Origin: Sphingomonadaceae bacterium
GTDB taxonomy: Bacteria > Pseudomonadota > Alphaproteobacteria > Sphingomonadales > Sphingomonadaceae
Direction: 5' to 3'
Assembly (NCBI GenBank): GCA_025359445.1
Contig: JANYGB010000032.1
Location: 1 to 64,000, forward strand
Length of the DNA: 64,000 bases
Positions 46,570-55,613 of the stretch are shown here, piece by piece (the stretch's first letter is position 1; the number at the start of each line of letters is the position of its first letter). The position numbers and the translations under genes are program-made. Under the pieces are notes generated by a model. That model saw nothing but the letters and a program-made list of their open reading frames with translations, was not told where the DNA came from and did not search any database.

Positions 46570-47670
46570 CTACAGGAACATCCCGGCAAGGTCATTCACA
46601 GTGACGAAAACCGCGAAGGCCAGCACGAAAGCCATGCCGATGCGGAACGCCAATTCCTGACTGCGAATACCCAGCGGTTTGCGGCGGATTGCTTCCGCAG
46701 CATAAATAGCCAAGTGCCCGCCGTCGAGGGTGGGGATTGGCAGCAGGTTGATGAATGCCAAGTTAATTGAAATGAGTGCAGCGAAGCCGACGAACTCTAA
46801 CCAGCCAAGCGAGAGCATTTCGCCCGAGAATTTAGCCACTTTGGGGAGTCCGCCCATTTCCTTGATCGAGCGTTCGCCAGTGATGATCTGCTTGAGCCCG
46901 ATTGCCATCATCCGGGCAATCCCCAGGCTCTGTACCGAACCATACTGAACCGCACGCAGCGGATTGACGCGGGTCAGTTCTACCCCCGCAGCACCGATCC
47001 CGAGGAGGCCGCGGCGGTTTTCATTGCCGAACTGGTCTTTGGTCACATCGAGCGCGAGCTTGACCGGGGTATGCATAACCCGCCCGGCCCGCTCAAAATC
47101 AATGGTAACGGTATCGCCCGGGTACAGCGCAACGCGCGGCGCGATATCGGTGAATTCGTCGATCTCCGCGCCGTCGATGGCAACAATCCGGTCGCCGGTC
47201 TGCAAGCCTGCGGCCTGCGCCGCCGAACCGTTTGAAAAGCCACCGATCACCGGCGGCGACGACGGTATCCCGAAAGCCATCGCAAACCCGGCAAAGATCA
47301 GAATCGCGGTGACCAGATTGGCCATTGGCCCGGCGAGAATGATGATTACCCGCTGCCACAGCGCGGCTGCGGCGAGCGTTCCCGGCGACGGCGGGTTGCC
47401 GGAGGTATCGCAGCTCGGCTTGCTCGACGGATCGGCATCTCCGGCGAACATCACATAGCCGCCCAACGGAAATGCTGCGATGCGCCAACGGGTGCCGCGC
47501 TTGTCGATGCGGTGCCACAGTTCCTTGCCGAACCCGACCGAAAAAGTTTCGGCGCGGACCTTGAACATCCGCCCGGCGTAATAGTGACCTAGCTCGTGGA
47601 GCACGATCAGCGGCCCCAACAGCAGAACAAAAGCGAAAATCGTCAACAGGATAGACGGGGAATGGGCCAA
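46570..47670 (-). CDS. rseP: RIP site-2 metalloprotease RseP
   Basis: Intramembrane protease that cleaves anti-sigma factors and signal-peptide remnants. 366 aa: HExxH motif H25-E-L-G-H29 in the first membrane helix, a PDZ domain (VIGGFSNGSAAQAAGLQTGDRIVAIDG), and NLLPIPTLDGGHL in the last helices. TTG at 47670 is taken as start: GGAG lies 10 nt upstream inside the dxr end, and 1 nt separates it from the dxr stop. No in-frame ATG is available near the start. Confidence 0.93.
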   Translation of the reverse strand: MAHSPSILLTIFAFVLLLGPLIVLHELGHYYAGRMFKVRAETFSVGFGKELWHRIDKRGTRWRIAAFPLGGYVMFAGDADPSSKPSCDTSGNPPSPGTLAAAALWQRVIIILAGPMANLVTAILIFAGFAMAFGIPSSPPVIGGFSNGSAAQAAGLQTGDRIVAIDGAEIDEFTDIAPRVALYPGDTVTIDFERAGRVMHTPVKLALDVTKDQFGNENRRGLLGIGAAGVELTRVNPLRAVQYGSVQSLGIARMMAIGLKQIITGERSIKEMGGLPKVAKFSGEMLSLGWLEFVGFAALISINLAFINLLPIPTLDGGHLAIYAAEAIRRKPLGIRSQELAFRIGMAFVLAFAVFVTVNDLAGMFL

Positions 47671-47671
47671 T

Positions 47672-48823
47672 TCAGGCAAGCTCCAACAATTCGCGCGCCT
47701 GAACCCGGGCGGCATGATCGATCGCGATCACATCGTCCAGGCTGGCACAGACGGAGGGACTATAGCGCGACATCACTTCCGCAACCATTACCGCGATGCG
47801 GGTGAACGCGATCTGACCAGACAGGAACGCGGCGACGGCAATTTCATTCGCGGCGTTGAGCACCGCGGGGGCGGCACCGCCCGCCTCGGCAGCCGCGCGG
47901 CATAGCGCCGTGGCTGGAAAACGCGCTTCGTCGGTGGCGCAGAAGGTCAGCTCGCCCAGCTTGGCGAGGTCAAGCGGCGCGCACGGCGTTGCCATCCGCC
48001 CCGGCCAGGCGAGACACGAGGCGATCGGCACTCGCATGTCGGACGGGCCAAGCTGCGCCAGCGTCGAACCATCACGGTATTCGACCATAGAATGGACCAC
48101 AGATTGCGGGTGAACGATAATTCGCAGCTTATCGAGCCCCACCGGGAACAGGTAGTGTGCCTCGATTAGCTCCAGCCCCTTGTTGAACATTGTTGCGCTA
48201 TCAACGCTGATCTTGGTGCCCATGGCCCAATTGGGGTGCTTTACTGCTTGCGCCGGGGTGGCAGCGGCCAGCTGATCAACGCTCCAGTCGCGGAACGGAC
48301 CACCGCTGGCGGTCAGCGTAATACTTCGCACATTTTCAAGATTGTTACCCGCAAGGCATTGGAAAATCGCGTTGTGTTCACTGTCGACCGGGAGCAGCAT
48401 GGTGCGATGCCTGGCCACCGCAGCGATCATCACTTCGCCCGCCGAGACCAGCGCTTCCTTGTTGGCGAGCGCGACGGTTTTACCTTGCTCGATTGCCGCC
48501 ATGGTAGGGGCAAGGCCCGCACAACCGACAATTGCGGCAAGCGTCAGGTCGGCCGGCCGGCTTGCGGCCTCGACCAGCGCCGCCGCCCCGCCCGCAGCTT
48601 CGATCCCACTACCCGCAAGCGCCGCGCGCAATTCCGGCAGGCAGCCTTCGTCGGCAACAACAGCAATCTCGGCGGAAAACTCCCGCGCCAGCGCAGCAAG
48701 TTCTGCCGCCTGACAATTCGCGGTCAGTGCGACAAGGCGCCAACTATCCCGCTCGCGCCGGACCAAGTCGAGCGTCGATGCGCCTATCGATCCGGTCGCG
48801 CCGAGAACTGTGAGCGACCGCAT
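47672..48823 (-). CDS. dxr: 1-deoxy-D-xylulose-5-phosphate reductoisomerase
   Basis: Second step of the MEP isoprenoid pathway, NADPH- and Mn-dependent. 383 aa: LTVLGATGSIGASTLDLVRR nucleotide site, VDSEHNAIFQCL metal/substrate segment, LTASGGPFRDW and PNWAMGTKISVDSATMFNKG, all diagnostic. ATG 48823 is 4 nt after the cdsA stop; a longer frame overlaps cdsA. Confidence 0.97.
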   Translation of the reverse strand: MRSLTVLGATGSIGASTLDLVRRERDSWRLVALTANCQAAELAALAREFSAEIAVVADEGCLPELRAALAGSGIEAAGGAAALVEAASRPADLTLAAIVGCAGLAPTMAAIEQGKTVALANKEALVSAGEVMIAAVARHRTMLLPVDSEHNAIFQCLAGNNLENVRSITLTASGGPFRDWSVDQLAAATPAQAVKHPNWAMGTKISVDSATMFNKGLELIEAHYLFPVGLDKLRIIVHPQSVVHSMVEYRDGSTLAQLGPSDMRVPIASCLAWPGRMATPCAPLDLAKLGELTFCATDEARFPATALCRAAAEAGGAAPAVLNAANEIAVAAFLSGQIAFTRIAVMVAEVMSRYSPSVCASLDDVIAIDHAARVQARELLELA

Positions 48824-48827
48824 GGAG

Positions 48828-49514
48828 CTAGCCGCGCGCCGCAAAGTTGAAGCTGGCAAGCAGCCCGATCACGAACATCACCGCAAGCATGCCGTCGGCG
48901 CGATCGAACAGTCCGCCGTGGCCCGGGATCAGGTGGCTCGAATCCTTGACCCCGGCGCGGCGCTTCATCCAGCTTTCGAAGAAGTCGCCGCTCTGCGCCA
49001 CGACAGCCAGCACAATTCCTGCAACCAGTTTCAAGCCAAAATCGTCCAATCCTTCAGCTGGATAGGTGGCAAGCACCAAGGCAAATGATGCTCCTGCCAT
49101 CCCGCCAATCAGGCCAGCCCACGTCTTCGACGGACTGATTGCGGGGGCGATTTTCGGACCACCAAAGGTACGACCCGAAAAGTAGGCCCCAACGTCCGTG
49201 CAAATAACTGCAAGAATGACTGCAATTAGGAGGGCCAACGCTCCCGGGTTGGGGACTGATCGCAACGCGGCGAACATCGTTGCGGCCAGCCCGACATAGA
49301 TCAGCCCGCCGAGCATCCACACCGCGCGCAGCGGCAAGGCTGGCACGAACTTGGTAACCAGCCCCCACCATTCCAACAGGACTCCGGCCGCCACCGCGAC
49401 GACGAAAGCGGTCCAGAACCATCCGCCCAGCCACAATGCGCCGCCAGCGACCGCGATCATCGCCACGGCGGATGCAGCGCGGACCGGGAGGTCGGACTTC
49501 TTACCGTCCGCCAT
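48828..49514 (-). CDS. cdsA: phosphatidate cytidylyltransferase CdsA
   Basis: Forms CDP-diacylglycerol, the precursor used by pgsA and pssA in this window. 228 aa, seven to eight hydrophobic helices. The family signature is present as SWMKRRAGVKDSSHLIPGHG followed by GLFDRADG. ATG 49514 overlaps uppS by 14 nt. Slightly shorter than E. coli CdsA, within range. Confidence 0.95.
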   Translation of the reverse strand: MADGKKSDLPVRAASAVAMIAVAGGALWLGGWFWTAFVVAVAAGVLLEWWGLVTKFVPALPLRAVWMLGGLIYVGLAATMFAALRSVPNPGALALLIAVILAVICTDVGAYFSGRTFGGPKIAPAISPSKTWAGLIGGMAGASFALVLATYPAEGLDDFGLKLVAGIVLAVVAQSGDFFESWMKRRAGVKDSSHLIPGHGGLFDRADGMLAVMFVIGLLASFNFAARG

Positions 49515-50214
49515 AACGCCGCTCCCGCCCCGTAAAAATCTCCAGCGCTTCCCGCAAATGCTGCGGCGTGAAATCCGGCCACAGCACGTCGGTAAACACC
49601 ATCTCGGCATAGGCCGCTTGCCACAGCAGGAAGTTCGACAGCCGGACCTCGCCCGAGGTGCGGATCAGCAGGTCGAGGGGCGGGAGGCCGGCGGTGTCGA
49701 GCTCGGCCGAAATCGTTTGCGGGGTAATCGAGCCTTTCGCAGCTGCCTTGGCGGCAGCGCGGGAAATCTCATCCTGCGCACCGTAATTGAGCGCCACCAC
49801 CAGCGTGGTGCCATCGTTGGCAGCAGTCTGCGCCAGCGCATCGTCGAGCAACGCAACCACATCGGGCGCCATCGCGCGGTAGTTGCCGATGACCTTCAAG
49901 CGCACGTTGTTCTCAACGAATTCACGCAAGTCGGCCATGATGTAGCGCTTGAGCAGCCCCATCAGCGACGAGACTTCCTCTTCGGGCCGGTTCCAGTTCT
50001 CGGTCGAAAAGGCGTAGAGCGTGAGCACCTCCAGCCCCATTTCGCGCGCCGCCCGGACCAGCGTGCGCACCGCCTCAACCCCGCGCTGGTGACCGACCGC
50101 GCGCGGCAGGTGGCGGGCCTTGGCCCAGCGCCCGTTGCCATCCATGATGATGGCGACGTGGCGCGCGGTGATCGCGCTATCCGCCGGTTTGTCCTGAGCT
50201 TGGCGGACGGTCAC
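49501..50214 (-). CDS. uppS: undecaprenyl diphosphate synthase
   Basis: cis-Prenyltransferase making the C55 carrier for cell-wall glycans. 237 aa: HVAIIMDGNGRWAKARHLPR with catalytic D25, LYAFSTENWNRPEEEV, and the C-terminal IRTSGEVRLSNFLLWQAAYAE. Start GTG 50214 overlaps the frr stop (GTGA). The first ~18 residues (TVRQAQDKPADSAITA) are outside the conserved core; their DNA contains AGCTCAGGACAAACC, which resembles sphingomonad dispersed repeats. Confidence 0.96.
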   Translation of the reverse strand: MTVRQAQDKPADSAITARHVAIIMDGNGRWAKARHLPRAVGHQRGVEAVRTLVRAAREMGLEVLTLYAFSTENWNRPEEEVSSLMGLLKRYIMADLREFVENNVRLKVIGNYRAMAPDVVALLDDALAQTAANDGTTLVVALNYGAQDEISRAAAKAAAKGSITPQTISAELDTAGLPPLDLLIRTSGEVRLSNFLLWQAAYAEMVFTDVLWPDFTPQHLREALEIFTGRERRYGGR

Positions 50215-50768
50215 CGCCCCATGATTTCCTGCTCTTTAGAGCTCGCGACATCGTCGACCGCCTTGATCTGTTCGTCGGTCAGCTTTTGGACCTCGGTTTC
50301 GCCCCGCTTGCGGTCGTCTTCCGAGATTTCCTTTTTGCTCTCGTCGGTCTTGAGGTTGTCGATCCCATCGCGGCGGACGTTACGGATCGCGACGCGAGCC
50401 TTTTCAGCGTAAGTATGCGCCAGCTTGGCTAGTTCCTTGCGGCGATCTTCGGTCAGGTCGGGGATCGGCAAGCGCAGCGTGTTGCCGTCGTTGATCGGGT
50501 TAAGCCCGAGCCCGGCCGAGCGAATCGCCTTCTCGACAGGGCCAATGTTGGTCTTGTCCCAAACCTGCACCGTCAGCATGCGCGGTTCGGGCGCCGATAT
50601 AGTGGCGACCTGGTTAAGCGGCATCTGGCTGCCATAGACGTTGACGGTGACCGGTTCGAGCAGCGTCGTATTGGCGCGTCCGGTGCGCAAGCCGCCCAGA
50701 TCGTGGCGCAGCGCCTCGACCGCGCCCTTCATCCGGCGTTCGAGATCGGCCTTGTCGTACTTCGCCAT
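50211..50768 (-). CDS. frr: ribosome recycling factor
   Basis: Splits post-termination ribosomes together with EF-G. 185 aa, full length; LRTGRANTTLLEPVTVNVYG and the C-terminal KKEISEDDRKRGETEVQKLTD are conserved. 2 nt after pyrH and coupled to uppS. Confidence 0.97.
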   Translation of the reverse strand: MAKYDKADLERRMKGAVEALRHDLGGLRTGRANTTLLEPVTVNVYGSQMPLNQVATISAPEPRMLTVQVWDKTNIGPVEKAIRSAGLGLNPINDGNTLRLPIPDLTEDRRKELAKLAHTYAEKARVAIRNVRRDGIDNLKTDESKKEISEDDRKRGETEVQKLTDEQIKAVDDVASSKEQEIMGR

Positions 50769-50770
50769 GG

Positions 50771-51517
50771 TCAGGCTCCTTTGGTGACGACCGTCTGGGT
50801 TCCCTCGCCCGCGAGCACCTTGGCCAGGTTGCCCCGTTCGCGGATCGAGAAAACGACGATCGGAATGTTGTTATCGCGGCACAGTGCCACCGCGCTCGCG
50901 TCCATTACTTTCAGATCCTGCGAGAGAACCGTGTTGTAATCGACTGTATTATAACGCTTGGCATCGGGATTGGTCTTGGGATCACTGTCATAGATCCCGT
51001 CCACACTGGTGCCTTTGAGCAGCGCATCGCATTGCATTTCGGCGGCGCGCAAGGCAGCGCCGGAATCGGTGGTGAAATACGGCGCGCCCACCCCGGCGGC
51101 AAAGATCACCACACGGCCTTTTTCGAGGTGGCGTTCGGCGCGGCGGCGGATCACCGGCTCGCATACTTGGTCCATCTGCACGGCCGATTGCACGCGCGTG
51201 TGAACGCCTTGCTGTTCGAGCGCGTTCTGCATGGCCAGCGCGTTCATCACCGTGGCGAGCATGCCCATGTAATCGGCCTGCGCGCGGTCCATCCCCTTGG
51301 CCGCGCCGGCCATCCCGCGAAAGATGTTGCCGCCGCCGATGACCAAGCAGATCTGCAAGCCGGTCGCCTGCGCCGCCTTCACTTCCTTGGCCAGTTCGGC
51401 GACGAATTCGGGATCAATCCCGAACTGCTGGTTGCCCATCAGCACCTCGCCGGATAATTTCAGCAGGATGCGTTTGTAGGCAGGCTTGGAATGGGGCTCA
51501 GACATGGGCTCGGACAT
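50771..51517 (-). CDS. pyrH: UMP kinase
   Basis: Phosphorylates UMP to UDP; hexameric amino-acid-kinase fold. 248 aa: [30 protein letters not shown], and [19 protein letters not shown]. Start 51517 gives a tandem MSEPMSEP; the second ATG (51505) is equally possible. It stands 120 nt after tsf, with a hairpin in the gap. Confidence 0.96.
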   Translation of the reverse strand: MSEPMSEPHSKPAYKRILLKLSGEVLMGNQQFGIDPEFVAELAKEVKAAQATGLQICLVIGGGNIFRGMAGAAKGMDRAQADYMGMLATVMNALAMQNALEQQGVHTRVQSAVQMDQVCEPVIRRRAERHLEKGRVVIFAAGVGAPYFTTDSGAALRAAEMQCDALLKGTSVDGIYDSDPKTNPDAKRYNTVDYNTVLSQDLKVMDASAVALCRDNNIPIVVFSIRERGNLAKVLAGEGTQTVVTKGA

Positions 51518-51587
51518 CGCTCTCGGCTGGGTTTGTGGGGCCTTATACCGATGGGGCTGGCCTGCCAAGGCTATGCACCGGATAAAC

Positions 51588-51620
51588 AAATCCTCCCCGA
51601 GCCCAGCCCAGGGAGGATTT
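51588..51620 (-). terminator. hairpin between tsf and pyrH
   Basis: Arms AAATCCTCCC and GGGAGGATTT pair over 10 bp around a 13-nt loop; on the coding strand the stem is followed by GTTTATCC, a weak U-rich tail. It could partly terminate the tsf transcript before pyrH. The arms share the CCTCCC/GGGAGG ends with the repeat at 34062-34205. Confidence 0.5.
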
Positions 51621-51637
51621 GCAAATCACATTGTATG

Positions 51638-52594
51638 TCAGGTCGTCGGCTGGGGTACGCCTGAAGCCGCAGCAACCTCAGCGGCGAAATCGGTTTCGAC
51701 CTTTTCGATGCCTTCGCCCAGTTGGAAGCGGACGTAGTCCTTGAGCACGATCTTCGTGCCCGCAGCCTTGCCGGCGGCTTCGACGACCTGGGCAATCGGG
51801 GTTTTGTTATCCATCACGAACAACTGGCTGAGCAGCGCGTTGTCCTTGGCGAACTTATTGGCGGCACCGTCAGCACGTTTAGCGAGGATGTCGTCGGGGA
51901 TCTGCTTGCCGCTCTTGGCCGCTTCCTCGACCGCCTTGTCGAGCGCGATCTTGCGTTCACGCTCCAGCACGGCAGGGTCGAGATCGTCGACCGACAGCGC
52001 TTGCGGGAAAGCTGCGGCGATGTGCATCGCGATTTGCTTGCCGAGCGGTTCGAGCACGTCTGCGCCCGCTTCACTCTCAAGCGCGACCAGCACTCCGATC
52101 TTGCCGAGCAGCGGCGCGGCGGCGTTGTGCATGTAGGGCACGACCACGCCGCTGGAGACCGCAACGGTCTTCATCCGGCGAACCTGCTGGTTCTCACCGA
52201 TGGTGGCGACGTTGTTGGTCAGCTTGTCCGAGACGGTGCCGCCATCGGGATACGCCGCGCTCTTGAGCGCTTCGACATCGTCCGAAGTTGCGCTGAGCGC
52301 GACCTGGGTGGTCTTGCGCACGAAGTCCTGGAACTGTTCGTTCTTCGCGACGAAATCGGTCTCCGAGTTCACTTCGACCGCAACCCCGCGCGTGCCCGAA
52401 ACCGCGACCCCGACCAGCCCTTCGGCGGCGGTGCGGCTCGACTTCTTGGCAACCGCGGCGAGGCCCTTGGCGCGCAGCGAATCCACCGCAGCTTCGATAT
52501 CGCCGCTGGTTTCATCGAGCGCCTTCTTGCAGTCCATCATGCCGGCGCCGGTGCGCTCGCGCAGGTTTTTCACGTCAGTGGCAGTGTAAGCCAT
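51638..52594 (-). CDS. tsf: elongation factor Ts
   Basis: Nucleotide exchange factor for EF-Tu. 318 aa: N-terminal [20 protein letters not shown], then core repeats including [21 protein letters not shown] and a coiled-coil part. ATG 52594 begins MAYTATDVK; the frame extends upstream through the palindromic repeat without similarity. Somewhat longer than E. coli Ts (about 280 aa). Confidence 0.97.
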   Translation of the reverse strand: MAYTATDVKNLRERTGAGMMDCKKALDETSGDIEAAVDSLRAKGLAAVAKKSSRTAAEGLVGVAVSGTRGVAVEVNSETDFVAKNEQFQDFVRKTTQVALSATSDDVEALKSAAYPDGGTVSDKLTNNVATIGENQQVRRMKTVAVSSGVVVPYMHNAAAPLLGKIGVLVALESEAGADVLEPLGKQIAMHIAAAFPQALSVDDLDPAVLERERKIALDKAVEEAAKSGKQIPDDILAKRADGAANKFAKDNALLSQLFVMDNKTPIAQVVEAAGKAAGTKIVLKDYVRFQLGEGIEKVETDFAAEVAAASGVPQPTT

Positions 52595-52617
52595 TGCATC
52601 ATCCTTCAAATATACAT

Positions 52618-52708
52618 CGTCGTCCCCGACCTGATCGGGGACCGCTGGCGTCTTTGACGCGACGCTGCGCGCTTGGGCCAGCGGTCCCCGATCAAGTCGG
52701 GGACGACG
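52618..52708. repeat. palindromic repeat, CGTCGTCCCCG family, inside the rpsB-tsf gap
   Basis: 32-nt arms at 52618-52649 and 52677-52708 match at 31 of 32 positions (outer CGTCGTCCCCGAC, inner GATCGGGGACCGCTGGC), around a 27-nt loop. It lies between two co-directional genes, 7 nt after the rpsB stop and 23 nt before the tsf start. Such a stem in the message would be very stable. The same family occurs at 60846-60936. Confidence 0.85.
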
Positions 52709-52715
52709 CCAGGTC

Positions 52716-53561
52716 TCAAGCTTCGGTAGCGGTTTCTTCGACGGTGATTTCGTCTGCAGTTGCAGCGACTTCTTCCATCGTTGGCTCTTCGGCAGCCGGA
52801 GCAGCCACTTCGGCCACAGCGTCTTCAACCGGAGCCACGTCCATCGCGCCGATGTCCACGCCCGAATCAACCACGCCTTCGCGGTGGCCCTTGGTGGCAG
52901 CCGAGGCGATCGCTTCGCAGTACAGGCGCACCGCGCGGCTGGCATCGTCGTTGGCCGGAACCGGGAAGGCGATGCCATCGGGCGATACGTTCGAATCGAG
53001 CACAGCAACGACCGGGATGCCAAGCACGTTGGCTTCCTTGATCGCGAGCTCTTCCTTGTTGGCGTCGATCACGAACATAACGTCGGGAATACCGCCCATG
53101 TCGCGGATGCCGCCGAGCGACATCTCAAGCTTGTCGCGCTTGCGCGTCAGGTTGAGGACTTCCTTCTTGGTCAGGCCCGCAGTGTCGCCCGAAAGCTGCT
53201 CTTCAAGCGTCTTCATGTACTTGATGCGCTGGCTGACTGTCTTCCAGTTGGTGAGCATCCCGCCCAGCCAGCGGTGATTGACGTAGTGCTGACCACATGC
53301 GCGCGCGGCCTGGGCGATCGGTTCCTGCGCCTGGCGCTTGGTCCCGACGAACAGAACCTTGCCGCCAGCCTGGACGGTGGCCGAGACGAAATCGAGCGCA
53401 CGCGCGAACAGCGGCACGGTCTGCGACAGGTCAAGGATGTGGATGCCGTTGCGGGCGCCGAAAATGTACGGCTTCATCCGCGGGTTCCAGCGGTGGGTCT
53501 GGTGGCCGAAGTGTGCACCGGCCTCGATCAATTGCTGCATCGTGACGACTGGAGCCGCCAT
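52716..53561 (-). CDS. rpsB: 30S ribosomal protein S2
   Basis: 281 aa ribosomal protein uS2: [46 protein letters not shown] and [19 protein letters not shown]. The last ~50 residues are an acidic, Ala/Glu-rich tail ([17 protein letters not shown]) beyond the E. coli length, common in alphaproteobacteria. AAGGAA precedes ATG 53561. First gene of the long minus-strand cluster. Confidence 0.97.
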   Translation of the reverse strand: MAAPVVTMQQLIEAGAHFGHQTHRWNPRMKPYIFGARNGIHILDLSQTVPLFARALDFVSATVQAGGKVLFVGTKRQAQEPIAQAARACGQHYVNHRWLGGMLTNWKTVSQRIKYMKTLEEQLSGDTAGLTKKEVLNLTRKRDKLEMSLGGIRDMGGIPDVMFVIDANKEELAIKEANVLGIPVVAVLDSNVSPDGIAFPVPANDDASRAVRLYCEAIASAATKGHREGVVDSGVDIGAMDVAPVEDAVAEVAAPAAEEPTMEEVAATADEITVEETATEA

Positions 53562-53586
53562 AAGTATTTCCTTCCGGTTGAACCTC

Positions 53587-53644
53587 TGGGAAGCTGGAAC
53601 CGTGCGGTCAAAACCCGCTGCGGCACCGGTATGGGCGCTTCCCA
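53587..53644 (-). promoter_or_regulatory. hairpin in the rpsB leader
   Basis: On the coding strand TGGGAAGC (53644-53637) and GCTTCCCA (53594-53587) form an exact 8-bp stem enclosing a 42-nt GC-rich loop, about 25 nt before the rpsB start. rpsB messages in several bacteria carry leader structures through which S2 represses its own synthesis; a similar role here is inferred. Confidence 0.35.
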
Positions 53645-53761
53645 TGTGGATTTGCCTGACGGGAAAATCCCCGCAGGCCGCGCGCCCCTAACCGGGATTG
53701 CGGCGCAAATCCAGCGAAAAAGTGCGCGATTATGCGCGTTCGATAGTTACTTGACATGGAA

Positions 53762-53776
53762 GAACATATAGGGAAC
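53762..53776. promoter_or_regulatory. lexA box: LexA-box-like site (GTTC-N7-GTTC)
   Basis: GAAC-ATATAGG-GAAC on the plus strand equals GTTC-N7-GTTC on the minus strand, the direct-repeat SOS box used by alphaproteobacterial LexA. It lies between the divergent rpsB and small membrane-protein genes, 86 nt before the latter's start. A TTGACA hexamer sits just upstream on the plus strand (53751-53756). A chance match of eight fixed bases in 64 kb is quite possible, so location is the main support. Confidence 0.4.
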
Positions 53777-53823
53777 AACGATAGCAGGACGCGGCGTTTG
53801 GAACTTTTCAGCTTACCCACACG

Positions 53824-53832
53824 TTATCCACA
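53824..53832 (+). promoter_or_regulatory. DnaA-box match TTATCCACA
   Basis: Exact match to the strong DnaA box, in the 301-nt rpsB-to-small-gene gap and 33 nt before the small gene. A single box is not an origin; it could link the gene to replication status or be accidental. The rest of the gap holds the LexA-like site and the rpsB leader. Confidence 0.3.
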
Positions 53833-53862
53833 GGTCCCCTCACAGGGCGCGACGGAGTAGAG

Positions 53863-54120
53863 ATGATGATCGTTTTTGGTTTGACTGCACTGTTCGCGCT
53901 GGCCGCAATCACCGCGGTGAGTATGCTCGGGTTCTCAATTGCCGCAGCGCTGCCGCACATTGCCGCGATCAAGGCCGCACTGGCCAATTGCCCGCAAACG
54001 CGCGAGCTGCGCTTCACAGTTCGGGAAATCACGGTCAGCCCGCGTCACGGCCAGGTTGCCCACCTGCCGGTGCGGATCAAGCCGCTGGCTGCGCCTCGGC
54101 CGCTGCGCGCTGCCGCCTGA
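53863..54120 (+). CDS. small membrane protein, unknown function
   Basis: 85 aa (84 if the second ATG, 53866, is used). GGAG at 53854-53857 is well placed for 53866. One or two hydrophobic helices (MIVFGLTALFALAAITAVSM, then GFSIAAALPHI) are followed by NCPQTRELRFTVREI and a basic, Pro-rich end. No family recognised. The last 44 nt overlap the 3' end of pssA tail-to-tail. Upstream lie a LexA-box-like site and a DnaA-box match, so damage- or replication-linked expression is possible. Confidence 0.65.
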   Translation: MMIVFGLTALFALAAITAVSMLGFSIAAALPHIAAIKAALANCPQTRELRFTVREITVSPRHGQVAHLPVRIKPLAAPRPLRAAA

Positions 54121-54850
54121 TCCGGGCGTACAGCACCATCGCAACCGGCAGCATTGCCAGATAGACCGCGCAGATCGCGATCAGCGTCCACCACGGTTCG
54201 GTCAGCAATCCGCCGGCGACCATCGCGAACAGGGCAATTACTTCGATCCTGATCTGTTTGCGCGGACGCAACTTGCTCCAGCTCAGCGTGGCCACATTCG
54301 AGATCATCAGAAACGCCATCGCAGCGAGCCACACACCCACCAAAACCGGTTCGCGGAATAGTGGGTTCTCGGTCACGAAAAACAGGTATAGCGGCAGGAA
54401 CGCCAGCCCAGCCCCGACTGGTGCTGGCACCCCAGTGAGGAACCCGGCAGTCTTGCGCGGCTCATCGGCCAGATCGATCCGCGCGTTGTAACGCGCCAGC
54501 CGTAACGCACAGGCGATCGCATAAGCCAAGGCAGCGAACCAGCCGACGCGCGGCAAGTCCTGCAACGACCACAAGAACAGCACCAACGCCGGGGCAACCC
54601 CGAACGAGACATTGTCTGCCAGGCTGTCGAGTTCCGCACCGAACCGCGATTGTGCCTTGAGTAGCCGCGCAACCCGTCCGTCAAGCCCGTCAAGGATCCC
54701 GGCAAGCACGATCGCCTGCACGGCCTTTTCGAAATCGTGAGTAATCCCGAAGCGAATGCCGGTCAGCCCCGCGCACAGCGCCGCTGCCGTAATCGCGTTG
54801 GGCACCATCGCACGCAACGTCAGCCCCGGCCGGACCGGCTCAATATTCAC
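54077..54850 (-). CDS. pssA: CDP-diacylglycerol-serine O-phosphatidyltransferase
   Basis: Makes phosphatidylserine. 257 aa, multi-pass. CDP-alcohol phosphotransferase signature: [20 protein letters not shown], then [16 protein letters not shown]-terminal [17 protein letters not shown] is typical of the membrane-bound (type II) enzyme. ATGA overlap with psd, its partner enzyme. Confidence 0.95.
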   Translation of the reverse strand: MNIEPVRPGLTLRAMVPNAITAAALCAGLTGIRFGITHDFEKAVQAIVLAGILDGLDGRVARLLKAQSRFGAELDSLADNVSFGVAPALVLFLWSLQDLPRVGWFAALAYAIACALRLARYNARIDLADEPRKTAGFLTGVPAPVGAGLAFLPLYLFFVTENPLFREPVLVGVWLAAMAFLMISNVATLSWSKLRPRKQIRIEVIALFAMVAGGLLTEPWWTLIAICAVYLAMLPVAMVLYARIRRQRAAAEAQPAA

Positions 54851-55596
54851 TGCCGCGCACCCTCGATCAGCATCGCTTGGCCGACTTTTGCCAGCACTGT
54901 TTCGCCCGCAATCGTGCGCTGGCCGACCAGCACTTGCGGCTCGGTCCCGGCGGGCAGGTACACATCGACCCGGCTGCCAAATCGGATCAGTCCGACCCGC
55001 TGCCCGGCCGCCAGCATGTCGCCCGGCTTGACGAACGGCACGATCCGCCGCGCGATCAGTCCGGCAATCTGGGTAAAACCTACCGCAAGCCCGCCAGCCT
55101 GATCGATCAGGATATGCTGGCGCTCGTTCTCTTCGCTCGCCTTGTCGAGATCGGCGTTGAGGAACTTGCCCGGGATATAGACCACCCGGCGCACCGTCCC
55201 GCCGATCGGCGCGCGATTGATGTGGACATCGAACACCGACATGAAAATCGAAATGCGGGTAACCATGCCCGCTGGCAGCCCCGGCGTGCCGTTACCGTCG
55301 TCCTGCACCAGTTCGCGCGGCGGCTCGGTCTGCTTGATCAGCGTGATCAAGCCATCGGCCGGGGCGACAATCAGGCCGTCGCTCAGGGGAGTCACCCGGC
55401 GTGGATCGCGAAAAAACGCTGCAATTCCCAGAACCAATGCGCCCATCGGCCAGGCCAGCGTCTCCCACGCCATGAACGCGAAAGCAGCACAGACGACAGC
55501 CGCAGCGAGCGCGAACTTGCGCCCTTCAGGGTGAACGCTGGGCCACCCCCACGCCGCCTCGCCACGCCCGCGGTTGTCAAGAATATCACCTGCCAT
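54847..55596 (-). CDS. psd: phosphatidylserine decarboxylase proenzyme
   Basis: Decarboxylates phosphatidylserine to phosphatidylethanolamine. 249 aa, short (PSD-A) type. Self-cleavage should occur at G207-S208 in [13 protein letters not shown], giving the pyruvoyl group; [16 protein letters not shown] is the conserved core. One or two N-terminal membrane segments. Together with pssA it forms a complete PE pathway. Confidence 0.95.
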   Translation of the reverse strand: MAGDILDNRGRGEAAWGWPSVHPEGRKFALAAAVVCAAFAFMAWETLAWPMGALVLGIAAFFRDPRRVTPLSDGLIVAPADGLITLIKQTEPPRELVQDDGNGTPGLPAGMVTRISIFMSVFDVHINRAPIGGTVRRVVYIPGKFLNADLDKASEENERQHILIDQAGGLAVGFTQIAGLIARRIVPFVKPGDMLAAGQRVGLIRFGSRVDVYLPAGTEPQVLVGQRTIAGETVLAKVGQAMLIEGARQ

Positions 55597-55613
55597 GGTA
55601 GAACCTGTCCTGT

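Noticed and set aside
44020..46770. Very long plus-strand open frame opposite bamA (about 916 codons)
   Set aside because: Antisense to a complete bamA with all domains; the frame is open because high-GC codon use leaves few stops. Its translation shows no family pattern and no ribosome site.
53824..53832. Replication origin suggested by a DnaA box
   Set aside because: Only one box was noticed, with no AT-rich unwinding region and no dnaA, hemE or parAB nearby.
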